23,503 bases of DNA from DATARH01 sp050246595 (GTDB taxonomy: Bacteria > Pseudomonadota > Alphaproteobacteria > ATCC43930 > CGMCC-115725). The stretch is taken from the NCBI GenBank assembly GCA_050246595.1, contig JBFWVT010000080.1:1-23503 (forward strand), given 5' to 3'. Numbering within the stretch: position 1 is the first letter of the stretch; each line of letters begins with the position of its first letter. The position numbers and the translations under genes were made by a program. Shown in pieces: positions 1 to 7,174 of this stretch. The notes below the pieces were generated by a model, which saw nothing but the letters and a program-made list of their open reading frames with translations, was not told the origin of the DNA and made no database searches.

Positions 1-1
1 G

Positions 2-79
2 ATGGCGGAGGACGCGCCGCGCGTCCTCTTCCTCCTGCGCGAGGACGGCGCCGACGCGGCGGTCCTCTCGGCGTTGTGA
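2..79 (+). CDS. 3' end of an unidentified gene entering from the left
   Basis: A reading frame is open from the window edge to a TGA at 77-79 and would encode a C-terminal tail ending in REDGADAAVLSAL. Nothing in these 25 residues identifies a family. An ATG at 2-4 is in frame, but the gene probably starts outside the window. It points toward the IS5 remnant that follows. The call rests only on frame openness and plausible composition, so it may be wrong. Confidence 0.3.
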   Translation: MAEDAPRVLFLLREDGADAAVLSAL

Positions 80-87
80 CCCGTCTG

Positions 88-730
88 TCACCAGACCGTG
101 AGTCCGGTCGCCAGACACCTTGAAGCGCCGGGGAAGAACTTCGGCTTGGTGGTGGTATTTCTGCGGTACGGGATGAGGGGGCAGATGCCGCGCCGGCGCG
201 CTGCCTTGCGGTTTGCTTTGCTGTCATAGCCTTTGTCGCCGATCGCCGCTCCGGGCGTGATATCCGGGCCGATGTCGAGCAGGGTCTCGAAGCTGCGGCT
301 GTCGCTGGCCGGGCCGCCGGTCGGGCGGAAGGCCAAGGGCAGGCCGTCGACATCGCACGTCGGGTGAATTCCGGTGGAAAACCCACCGCGCGAGCGGCCG
401 AGTGTCTGGTCCTTCTGCCCCCTTTTGCGCCGGCTGCCGAGACATGGGCGCGCACGATCGTCGCACCGACCCTCTGAACGAGGTGCACGGTGGCGCTCGT
501 CTCGGTCAACAGCCGCCGGCATCGCCTCAAAAACGCCCCGCTGGCTCAGTCGCCAAAACCGCTTTCAGACGCTGTTCCGCTTGCCAGACTGCGTCGAAGG
601 CGCGCCACGCGATGTTGTGAACCGTGAAATAATGCAGCGCTTCCAGGAATTTACGGTCGTCCCGCCCGCCACGGCGCGAGCACGCCGCCCGGAAGGCTTC
701 GAGAACGATCTCCCACTCGGTATCCGTCAT
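88..730 (-). pseudogene. Decayed IS5-family transposase remnant
   Basis: On the minus strand, translation from the ATG at 728-730 gives an IS5-type N-terminus (MTDTEWEIVLEAF, then DDRKFLEALHYFTVHNIAWRAF). The DDE core appears in a different frame (GRSRGGFSTGIHPTCDVDGLPLAFRPTGG, AIGDKGYDSKANRKAARRRG, PLIPYRRN). Known relatives read NSVWKRFWRLS between these parts. Here that text is interrupted by a frame change near 590-605 and by a TGA where a Trp codon is expected near 570. The protein also stops matching the family after KFFP near 125, so the C-terminal helix with the catalytic Glu is missing. The element is therefore both frameshifted and truncated and cannot be active. I could not find convincing terminal inverted repeats. 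Confidence 0.85.
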
Positions 731-923
731 CTCAGTTGGCAGGATCGGCTCCTCCCAGCCAACCTCAATGACTGATGCCGTCCGATGTGAACCCCCTTAA
801 CCTTCTATTCACCGCATTCCGTCCACACGGTCTAGAACGTTGCTGCCATCACGACGATCTCACCAAGAAAGCTGATCCTCTCTTGCGATTAAATGGCTAC
901 TGCGCCATGCTGATGGGCCAAGC

Positions 924-938
924 GTGGACGCGGTCCAC
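924..938. promoter_or_regulatory. Perfect 6-bp inverted repeat upstream of the 988 gene
   Basis: GTGGAC and GTCCAC are separated by 3 bases, about 50 bp before the ATG at 988. The dyad could be an operator, but no cognate regulator lies nearby. A chance palindrome is possible. Confidence 0.25.
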
Positions 939-1204
939 AACTGATGGATAGTAAAGAACCGGGGAACAGTTCTTTGGGAGGAAGAGAATGGTCGAGCTTG
1001 CCGTTGTAAATGACGACATTTTAAAGAGACGATGTGACCTCCTTCTATTGAAGCACGCCGAGGGCTTTCATGGCGTCGATGCTGCGGTATCAGAACGTCT
1101 CGGGTTCATGGATTATATTCCGAGAGGAAGGAGCGTCTTTGTAGCCGGGCAGAATATCGGGGCGCGTCAAGTGCTCTATATTGGAGTGGAGGAACTTCGA
1201 TACT

Positions 1205-1211
1205 TCCGTTA
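1205..1211. repeat. Left target-site duplication TCCGTTA
   Basis: TCCGTTA sits immediately before the left end of the IS and is repeated exactly at 2204-2210. Seven bases is within the range known for IS982-family insertions. Confidence 0.9.
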
Positions 1212-2203
1212 ACCCCAGCTATGGCTAAGGGGTGAGAGGATTCCCAACGGATCAAGGATTTGACAGCATCGGTTTGCGACAACTGAGCCTCAAGCCCGGT
1301 TCCGGAGAATCCCCTCGATGGCGGTGGATATCACAGCGCTCTACTGCTGTCTCGATGACTTCTCCAAGGTGTTGGCCGATTGGGAAGCGCACCGTCTGCT
1401 CCCGTCGGAGCAGACGCGCCAGCGCTCCGGCAAGCTGTCGCGTGCCGAGATGCTGTTCATCGTGGTGCTGTTTCACCTTTCGCCCTACAAGAACTTCAAG
1501 GTGTTCTATCTCTACGGCATCGGCGGTCAGTATCGCGCCTGCTTTGACGAGCTGCCGCACTATGACCGGTTTGTCAGCCTGATGCCGCGGCTGTTCGCAC
1601 CGTTGATGGTCCTACTGCATAGCCTGAGCGGCGCACAGACCGGCATCTACTTCGCTGATTCAACCAAGCTTGCCGTCTGTCACAATCGCCGCATCCGCCG
1701 CCATAAGGTCTTCGACGGCTTGGCCGCGCGCGGCAAGACCAGCATGGGATGGTTCTACGGCCTCAAGCTGCACTTCGTGATCAACCACAAAGGCCAGATC
1801 ATGGCGCTGAGGATCACCCCCGGCAACACCGCCGACAGCACCGTGCTGGACGCGATGACCCGCCAGCTTGCGGGCAAGCTCTACGCCGACAAGGGCTACA
1901 TCGGCCGCGACCTGTTCCACAAACTCTGGCGGCGTGGCCTACACCTCATCACCAGCATCCGGCGCAACATGAGAAACTACCTGATGCCCCTGGCCGACAA
2001 AGTCATGCTGCGCAAACGCTTCGTCATCGAGACCGTGCTCGACACCCTGAAATCCGAAATGGGGCTTGAGCATTCACGCCACAGGTCAGTCATCAACGCC
2101 ATGGTCCATGTCCTGTCCTGCCTCGTCGCTTACGCGTTCAGACCCGGCAAGCCCTCCATTTCACTGACCGAACAAAAAATCACCGCTTATCCATAGCTGG
2201 GGT
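1212..2203 (+). mobile_element. Complete IS982-family insertion sequence, 992 bp
   Basis: The ends are inverted copies of ACCCCAGCTATGG followed by a near-match (CTAAG on the left, ATAAG on the right side read inward). They are flanked by the 7-bp direct repeat TCCGTTA. A start of ACCC and a length near 1 kb fit IS982. One intact transposase ORF fills most of the element. Exact flanking repeats, an open transposase frame and a restorable host gene suggest a recent insertion. Confidence 0.93.
1318..2196 (+). CDS. IS982-family transposase
   Basis: The gene encodes a 292-residue DDE transposase that moves the surrounding element by cutting and joining at its inverted ends. Family landmarks include FADSTKLAVCHNRRIRRHKVF, with the first catalytic Asp in FADS. 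ASMGWFYG-like text follows as TSMGWFYGLKLHFVINHKG, then YADKGYIG with the second Asp. The Glu is probably in RFVIETVLDTLK. No stop or frame change is seen and the length matches the family, so the protein is probably functional. The ATG at 1318 lies about 106 bases inside the left inverted repeat; the ribosome site is weak. The stop is 7 bases from the right end. Confidence 0.93.
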   Translation: MAVDITALYCCLDDFSKVLADWEAHRLLPSEQTRQRSGKLSRAEMLFIVVLFHLSPYKNFKVFYLYGIGGQYRACFDELPHYDRFVSLMPRLFAPLMVLLHSLSGAQTGIYFADSTKLAVCHNRRIRRHKVFDGLAARGKTSMGWFYGLKLHFVINHKGQIMALRITPGNTADSTVLDAMTRQLAGKLYADKGYIGRDLFHKLWRRGLHLITSIRRNMRNYLMPLADKVMLRKRFVIETVLDTLKSEMGLEHSRHRSVINAMVHVLSCLVAYAFRPGKPSISLTEQKITAYP

Positions 2204-2210
2204 TCCGTTA
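2204..2210. repeat. Right target-site duplication TCCGTTA
   Basis: Exact copy of 1205-1211 directly after the right inverted repeat of the IS982 element. Confidence 0.9.
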
Positions 2211-3015
2211 CCAAGAGATTCGAAAATTTGGGCGCATGGCGTTGGAATTATCCGCAGCCGAGTCGCACGAAATACAAGTTATATGCACTCCGATTCATGG
2301 CCCCGGCTATGGATTAGATGAAAGAGAAGCATTTCTCTCTTTGGTCGGCGGGTTCCTAGATGGTATCGAAAGTGGCCGTTTCCCGCGCGAATTGAAAATA
2401 ATAGAGGTAGTTGAGAGGACTCCCCGCAGAGCGGATCGGCTCAAAGTAATACTTTCCCAGGTAGTCCCCGGCGCAGTTATCTCTGATCGGAGTCAGTTGG
2501 GTGCTCGGCTCCGCGCTGAACGAGGGGGGTTGAGACAAGATCAGGGCTTCACCCTCGCTGCGACTTCTAGCTCCAACCTTTCGTCATTCGGACTTGAGAG
2601 CGAACAGAAAACCAAGCTCTTTGTAGCAATGCCTTTCGCGCCCAAGCATAGCGACCTCTGGGATATTGCTATTCAGGAATCCTGTCAAAATGCGGGACTG
2701 CTTTGCGAGCGGATTGACGAGCAATCCTTTACGGGTGATATACTTACTGAAATTAAATCTCGTTTGCAAACGGCAAACGGTGTAGTGGCAGTTCTAAATG
2801 ATGCGAAACCCAACGTTTTCTTAGAGATAGGGTTTGCTTGGGGGGTAAGGAAACCAACCGTCTTGATCTCCAAAAAGGGTGCCAAGATTCCTTTTGATGT
2901 GAGAGGCCAGAAATGTATACAATATACCTCGATTCATAATCTTCGGACTCTATTGACGGCAGAGCTGATGGCGCTGAAAGCGCAGGGTGTTTTCAAATAG
3001 CTGGAGCTGGCGGGT

Positions 3016-4044
3016 TTATGAACCTGCATAGCGGTGCGGCACGCGGCGAATGTCCTGCACGAGACCGGGCGGCACCTCGCCGACGCCGTCGCCGCGCAGG
3101 GTCAGCGAGTCGACGAGACCGCCAAAGCGGCGCTCGATCGCGCCGACAATTTCGTCGTGGCGGCCGACCGCGGCGAACAAATGCGCCACGTCGTCCGGCA
3201 CTTCCTTCGCCAGCTCGTCCCACTTGCCCTGGCGCACCATCGCGTTGAGCTTGTGCCCGAGATCTTCGAGACCGTGCACCGCCAGCACCGGGTAATAGGC
3301 CGGGGTCGAACCGTAAAACGCGACCCGCCGTCGCACCCATTCAAAGCGTCTTTCCACCGTCTCGTCGTCAGGGCCGGTCGCCAGGAAACCCCCGCCGGAA
3401 ATCTCGTAATTCTCGCGGGCGCGCCCCGCTTTGGCCAATCCGGCCTCGATGCGCGGCATGATCGCGTCGGTCAGGTATTTGCGCGTGCAGAACCCGTGCA
3501 ATTTGACCCCGTCGCATTCCTCGGCCGCGACACGCAGCATCGCCGGCCCGACCGCGGCGATCATCACCGGTGGCGGCGGGGAGTCGATCGGCGGCGGCGT
3601 GAAATTCGGCGTCATCAACGTAAACCGGTAGTGCTCGCCCTCGTAGGAGGGTTTCTCGCCGGTCTGCCAGCAGCGCCAGATCGCGCGCAGCACCTGGACA
3701 TATTCGCGCATGCGCGGCGCCGGCGGGGTCCAGGGCACCGAAAAGCGCCGTTCGTTATGCGCCCGCACCTGCGATCCCAGCCCGATCACAAACCGCCCGC
3801 CGGTCGAGCCGGCGAGATCCCAGCCGACCTCCGCGGTCGCCATCGGCGTGCGCGCGAAACTGATCGCAACCCCGGTATGCAATTCGACCCGCTCGGTTGC
3901 CACGCCGGCGACGGCCAGCGCGAGAAACGGATCGTGCTGGTTTTCCATCGAGATAATACCGTCATACCCCTCGGCCTCGATCCGTTTGGCCTCTTCCGGG
4001 ACAAGGCGCAGATCGTTCTGCGGCACCGTCGCGAATACGCGCAT
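3016..4044 (-). CDS. LLM-class flavin/F420-dependent oxidoreductase, MSMEG_2256-like
   Basis: The 342-residue protein is a luciferase-like TIM-barrel oxidoreductase. It should use FMN or F420 to oxidise or reduce an unknown small molecule in the cytoplasm. Supporting text includes EAEGYDGIISMENQHDPFL, VAISFARTPMATAEVGWDLA, FVIGLGSQVRAHNERRF and VPWTPPAPRMREYV, which match the MSMEG_2256-type subfamily. The start at 4044 is chosen because GGAAGGAG lies 8 bases upstream in the mRNA. The longer open frame reaching 4299 runs through a REP-like repeat and is not expected to be coding. The gene converges on the IS-interrupted gene with only 15 bases between them. It is divergent from another LLM gene at 4236. 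Substrate and cofactor cannot be decided from sequence alone. Confidence 0.9.
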   Translation of the reverse strand: MRVFATVPQNDLRLVPEEAKRIEAEGYDGIISMENQHDPFLALAVAGVATERVELHTGVAISFARTPMATAEVGWDLAGSTGGRFVIGLGSQVRAHNERRFSVPWTPPAPRMREYVQVLRAIWRCWQTGEKPSYEGEHYRFTLMTPNFTPPPIDSPPPPVMIAAVGPAMLRVAAEECDGVKLHGFCTRKYLTDAIMPRIEAGLAKAGRARENYEISGGGFLATGPDDETVERRFEWVRRRVAFYGSTPAYYPVLAVHGLEDLGHKLNAMVRQGKWDELAKEVPDDVAHLFAAVGRHDEIVGAIERRFGGLVDSLTLRGDGVGEVPPGLVQDIRRVPHRYAGS

Positions 4045-4069
4045 GCTGGCGCTCCTTCCTGAACCGTCG

Positions 4070-4155
4070 TCATTGCGACCCGCGGGGAAGCAATCCCGCG
4101 CAGCCTCTGCGCTGCTCATCGAGATTGCTTCGCCGCCTTCGGCTCCTCGCAATGA
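4070..4155. repeat. REP-like palindromic element between divergent LLM genes
   Basis: The outer arms TCATTGCGA (4070-4078) and TCGCAATGA (4147-4155) are exact inverted copies. The inner arms GAAGCAATC (4087-4095) and GATTGCTTC (4123-4131) are as well. This matches the palindromic CATTGCGA/GAAGCAATC family scattered through many alphaproteobacterial genomes. It lies in the 191-bp region that must hold both divergent promoters. Confidence 0.8.
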
Positions 4156-4235
4156 GAGCCGAAGGGCGCTGGGCAAATCCGCCGCGATCGGGCCATAGTT
4201 CGCCCCGACGACGCAAGCCTGTAAAGGAGGATGCG

Positions 4236-5198
4236 ATGCCGAGAAACGTCGCGGTCGGGGTCGGGCTGATGGAGTTTCCGTTTTCCGGCGCGAATGCATA
4301 CTGGCGCTGGGTCGATATGTGCGAAGAAGGCGGCGTCGATTCGATCTGGCAGACCGACCGGCTGGTCAGCCCGCAACCGTTTCTCGAATGCATGAGCGCG
4401 ATGGCGGCGCTCGCCGGGCGCACAAGGCGGATCAAGTTCGGCGTCAACGTGCTGTCTCTGGCGATGCGCGACGCGGTGCTGGTGGCGCGGCAATGCGCGA
4501 CGATCGACTTTCTGTCGAACGGAAGGCTGTTGCCGGCTTTCGGTATCGGCAGCCCGTTGGGGCCGGAATGGACCGCGCTCAGCCTCGACCCGAAAACGCG
4601 AGGCCGCAAGACCGATGAGGGGCTGGAGGTGATCCGCCGCCTGTGGTCCGAGGACAAGGTCGATTTCGACGGCGTGCATTACAAGCTGCGGGGCGCCTCG
4701 ATCGCGCCAAAACCGGTGCAGCCCGATCTGCCGATGTGGATCGGCGGTTCCTCCGAGGCGGCCGTAAGGCGCACGGCGCGGATCGGCACGGGCTGGCAGG
4801 CCGGTCCCGAGACCCCGGAACAGGCCGCGACGGTTGTCGCCGCCATCAAAAAGGCCGCCGCCGAGGAAGGCCGCGCGATCGACGACGACCATTACGGCGC
4901 CGGCATTCCATACCGCTTCGGCTCGCCCGACGACCCGGCCCTCGTGCCGCTGTTCGAGGCATACAGGAAGCGCACCGGCCGCGACCCCAGGGATTATTTC
5001 GCGATCGGCGACGCCGATTCGATCGTCGCGAAGATCGCCGACTATGTCGATGCTGGCGTGTCGAAATTCATCCTGCGCCCGTCGGCCAGGGGCGATGACG
5101 AGATCATGAGCCAGACCCGCCGGCTGATCGAGGAAGTCCTGCCGCGCGTCGCCGCAAGATGGCCGAAGCCGCGCAAGCGTCGCGCAGCGGCGGAGTGA
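4236..5198 (+). CDS. LLM-class flavin-dependent oxidoreductase
   Basis: The 320-residue protein is a second luciferase-like TIM-barrel enzyme of unknown substrate. Evidence includes WVDMCEEGGVDSIWQTDRLV near the N-terminus, the strand-helix text IKFGVNVLSLAMRDAVLVARQ, LLPAFGIGSPLGPEW, RGRKTDEGLEVIRRLW and LPMWIGGSSEAAVRR. All are typical of LLM proteins of about 300-340 residues. ATG at 4236 is chosen because AAAGGAGG lies just upstream (4223-4230). An earlier in-frame ATG at 4125 lies in the REP-like repeat. The Lys/Arg-rich tail (KPRKRRAAAE) is unremarkable. It is divergent from the LLM gene at 3016-4044, so both may answer to one regulator. Confidence 0.9.
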   Translation: MPRNVAVGVGLMEFPFSGANAYWRWVDMCEEGGVDSIWQTDRLVSPQPFLECMSAMAALAGRTRRIKFGVNVLSLAMRDAVLVARQCATIDFLSNGRLLPAFGIGSPLGPEWTALSLDPKTRGRKTDEGLEVIRRLWSEDKVDFDGVHYKLRGASIAPKPVQPDLPMWIGGSSEAAVRRTARIGTGWQAGPETPEQAATVVAAIKKAAAEEGRAIDDDHYGAGIPYRFGSPDDPALVPLFEAYRKRTGRDPRDYFAIGDADSIVAKIADYVDAGVSKFILRPSARGDDEIMSQTRRLIEEVLPRVAARWPKPRKRRAAAE

Positions 5199-5217
5199 GC
5201 GCCGCCGTCGATGCCCG

Positions 5218-5427
5218 GTGCCGCAAAGGATCTGGAGCAACCCCGGCAACCCGTCGCGAGGCGTGGCAACCCGGCTCGGCCTCACTCGTCGCCAGCTTGG
5301 AAGAGCCATCCACAGGATCAAGGATCATGCCGGACTCGCTCCCCGCGACCGAGTTACCACATGGAATGATGGCTCTGTTACGGACCAAAACGGTGACCTG
5401 CTTGGCAACATCCACGACGAAGACTGA
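5218..5427 (+). CDS. Small ORF resembling a toxin-tip-like C-terminal fragment
   Basis: The 69-codon frame opens at GTG 5218 and ends at 5427. Text such as WSNPGNPSRGVATRLGLT, RRQLGRAIHRIKDHAGL and NDGSVTDQNGDLLGNIHDED has protein-like composition. It resembles C-terminal tips of large secreted or polymorphic-toxin-like proteins, although I cannot name a Pfam family. There is no convincing ribosome site and no N-terminal trafficking region, so it may be a remnant. It overlaps the 5' side of the frame used by the following DUF4279 gene. A toxin/immunity pairing would explain the arrangement but is inference. Confidence 0.45.
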   Translation: MPQRIWSNPGNPSRGVATRLGLTRRQLGRAIHRIKDHAGLAPRDRVTTWNDGSVTDQNGDLLGNIHDED

Positions 5428-5854
5428 GCCGGGAACGCTGGATGTATTCGCGAGTCTGCGCTTTTTCGGAGATCGGCTTGAACCGAGCCGCATTACCGAA
5501 ATTCTCGATGCTGCGCCGACTGTGGCCTACCGAAAGGGGGAGATTTTCAAGAGGGTGCGCGGGAATGAAGTGCGGGGCCGCACCGGGCTTTGGCTGATAT
5601 CAAGTGAACATCGAGTCGAGATCCCCGATCTCAACGACCATCTCGATTACCTGCTTGGAATTGTCTTTTCCGGAAAGCGCCCCGACAGGCTGCCGCGGCT
5701 GCAAGAGCTGATGCGCGCCGACGGTATCGAAGCCGATGTCCCCTGCTTTTGGTACGGCGAAAAGGGCGCGCGGCCGCCGATCATCCGCGAGGATATCCGC
5801 GAGCGGCTCGCGCGCATTCCGGCCGGGTTGGAACTCGATTTCGATACCGATTAG
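5366..5854 (+). CDS. DUF4279-domain protein
   Basis: The core VFASLRFFGDRLEPSRITEILDAAPTVAYRKGE, then RTGLWLISSEHRVEIPDLNDHLDYLLGIVF, matches the DUF4279 family, whose biochemical role is unknown. The frame is open back to 5159, inside the LLM gene. The conserved domain starts only near 5443, so the true start lies between 5327 and about 5440. ATG 5366 is a compromise; ATG 5327, GTG 5393 or a non-ATG codon are possible, and none has a clear ribosome site. The C-terminal half (REDIRERLARIPAGLELDFDTD) is intact. Its stop overlaps the stop of the convergent gene at 5851 by 4 bases. It follows a small toxin-tip-like ORF, so an immunity role is conceivable but unproven. Confidence 0.7.
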   Translation: MMALLRTKTVTCLATSTTKTEPGTLDVFASLRFFGDRLEPSRITEILDAAPTVAYRKGEIFKRVRGNEVRGRTGLWLISSEHRVEIPDLNDHLDYLLGIVFSGKRPDRLPRLQELMRADGIEADVPCFWYGEKGARPPIIREDIRERLARIPAGLELDFDTD

Positions 5855-6468
5855 AGCGGCTTGATCTCGACCTTGCGGAACTTGATCGTCCCCTCCTTGC
5901 GATCGGGCGCCGGGCCGGGGGTGCGTTGCAGCGCGATCGGCCCGTTTTGGTGTTTGCCGTCCTGCACATCGACGGTCTTGGTGCCGTTGAAGACGACCAC
6001 CAGATGTGGGCCGTTCGCGGTGATTTCGTAGGTGTTCCACTTGCCGGCGGCCTTGGGCATCGGTTCCACCTTGGCCACATCGACGATGGCGCCGGTGCCG
6101 TAGGCCGGTTCCGGCCGCTTGTCGAAGATGTTCACCTCGTAGCAGGAGGAAGCGGCGATCTTTGCGGGGTCGGCGCAGCGAATAAAGATGCCGCTCTGCG
6201 CGTCGTCATCGGCCCAGAACTCGGCTCTGAGCTGGAAGTTGCCGTAGGAATCGGGTGTGACGATATAGCCGTTGCCCCTGTCGGCGACGATCGCGCCGTC
6301 CTCGATCTTCCAGTTCGCGTCGCCGAGCGGCTTCCAGTTCTGGAGACTCTTGCCGTCGAACAGCGGTTTCCACCCCGGCTCGGTCTGGCCGAGCGCGTCG
6401 GGAGCGGGCAGCAGCGTCGCGGCGGCGGCGAGCAGCAGCGCGCTGGCAGTGGCAAGGGTTTGGTGCAT
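5851..6468 (-). CDS. Exported 3-keto-disaccharide hydrolase-like protein (DUF1080)
   Basis: The 205-residue protein begins with a signal peptide (MHQTLATASALLLAAAATLL, cleavage probably after DALG). It then shows the DUF1080 signature PGWKPLFDGKSLQNWKPLGDANWKIEDGAIVAD, followed by GNFQLRAEFWADDDAQSGIFIRC, YEVNIFD, WNTYEITANG and GPIALQ. This concanavalin-like beta-sandwich family includes periplasmic enzymes acting on 3-keto-glycosides; the individual substrate is unknown. The start at 6468 is supported by CGGAGGA seven bases upstream and by the signal peptide. It is divergent from the cupin at 6649 and convergent with the DUF4279 gene. Confidence 0.88.
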   Translation of the reverse strand: MHQTLATASALLLAAAATLLPAPDALGQTEPGWKPLFDGKSLQNWKPLGDANWKIEDGAIVADRGNGYIVTPDSYGNFQLRAEFWADDDAQSGIFIRCADPAKIAASSCYEVNIFDKRPEPAYGTGAIVDVAKVEPMPKAAGKWNTYEITANGPHLVVVFNGTKTVDVQDGKHQNGPIALQRTPGPAPDRKEGTIKFRKVEIKPL

Positions 6469-6648
6469 GGCGTTCCTCCGGTGCCGATCAACGCCTGAGC
6501 GGCGCTTGGATGCGAATTGTCGCATTATTGGCGAAATAGAGAAAGCCGCCGCTTCCCGCCCCGGTCGTGCCGATGCGCATGGCGCCGCTGTTGCTCATCG
6601 GGCATTCGGCGATAAGATCGGCCGACAAGCATCGAAAGGGAGAAAACC

Positions 6649-7074
6649 ATGCCAGTAAAAGCCGGGGTCATCCGCGCCGCCGATCGCCAGACCAGACGGG
6701 GCGCCGCCGAGACCTTCACCGGAACCGTGTTTCAGGACCCGGTGCTGACCGCCAACGCGCCGTCGCGGATGGGCGGGTCGGTCGTCACCTTTACGCCGGG
6801 CGCGCGCACCGCGTGGCACGCGCACCCCGTGGGCCAGACGCTCTATTGCCTCAGCGGCGTCGGCCGCATCTGCTTCGAGGGCGAAGAGCCGCAGGTGTTG
6901 CGTCCGGGCGACACGGTCAACATCCCGCCCGATACGCTGCACTGGCACGGCGCTGCGCCCGACCGGCTGTTCTCGCATCTGGCGCTGTCGGAAGCCGGCG
7001 AGCAGGGGCAGGGCACCGCCTGGGGCAAGCACGTCGCCGACGAGGAGTACAACCGACCGGCCCGCGACGGCTGA
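6649..7074 (+). CDS. Cupin-domain protein, mandelonitrile-lyase-like type
   Basis: The 141-residue protein is a single cupin barrel. Motif 1 is TAWHAHPVGQTLYCLSGVGR with two metal-ligand His residues, and motif 2 is LRPGDTVNIPPDTLHWHGA with a third His. The pattern fits small cupins related to manganese (R)-mandelonitrile lyases and carboxymuconolactone-type accessory proteins; the substrate cannot be told. The ATG at 6649 follows AAAGGGAGAAAACC. The alpha/beta hydrolase at 7175 lies 100 bases downstream on the same strand, separated by a perfect hairpin. The two may be co-transcribed. Confidence 0.87.
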   Translation: MPVKAGVIRAADRQTRRGAAETFTGTVFQDPVLTANAPSRMGGSVVTFTPGARTAWHAHPVGQTLYCLSGVGRICFEGEEPQVLRPGDTVNIPPDTLHWHGAAPDRLFSHLALSEAGEQGQGTAWGKHVADEEYNRPARDG

Positions 7075-7103
7075 GCCAATCCGCGAAGCCTGCCCCTTGC
7101 GTC

Positions 7104-7126
7104 ATGGCCGGGCTTGACCCGGCCAT
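7104..7126. repeat. Perfect 9-bp hairpin repeat between cupin and hydrolase
   Basis: ATGGCCGGG and CCCGGCCAT flank a 5-base loop. The GTCATGGCCGGGCTTGACCC type is a frequent intergenic palindrome in alphaproteobacteria. It lies 30 bases past the cupin stop and lacks a T-run, so it could weaken read-through or protect mRNA ends. Confidence 0.7.
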
Positions 7127-7174
7127 CTTGGATACAGCCACCGACGCCCGCATTACCGGAGAGGAGACACCGTC

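Larger units (their letters stand above)
988..3000 (+). pseudogene. Macro-like + TIR-like domain gene interrupted by an IS982 element
   Basis: The 5' part runs from an ATG at 988, after a strong GGGAGGA ribosome site, to the stop created by the insertion at 1210-1212. The 3' part runs from 2211 to the TAA-type stop ending at 3000. Joining 988-1211 to 2211-3000, which removes the IS and one 7-bp repeat, gives one uninterrupted frame of 337 residues. Residues about 1-175 (LLLLKHAEGFHGVDAAV, LYIGVEELRYFRYQEIRKFG, PIHGPGYGLDEREAFLSLV, VVERTPRRADRL) resemble the macro/leucyl-aminopeptidase-N-like domain seen at the front of several conflict proteins. Residues about 205-330 (KLFVAMPF, ERIDEQSFTGDI, NVFLEIGFAWG, IPFDVRGQ) resemble the TIR-like/nucleoside-2-deoxyribosyltransferase-like fold, with a candidate catalytic Glu in NVFLEIGF. 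The gene is more AT-rich than its neighbours. The 3' part could still be translated from the ATG at 2236 as a 254-residue fragment. A defence role is inferred. Confidence 0.8.

Noticed and set aside
3034..4062. 342-codon plus-strand frame opposite the LLM gene
   Set aside because: Antisense shadow; the minus-strand frame has family motifs and a strong ribosome site.
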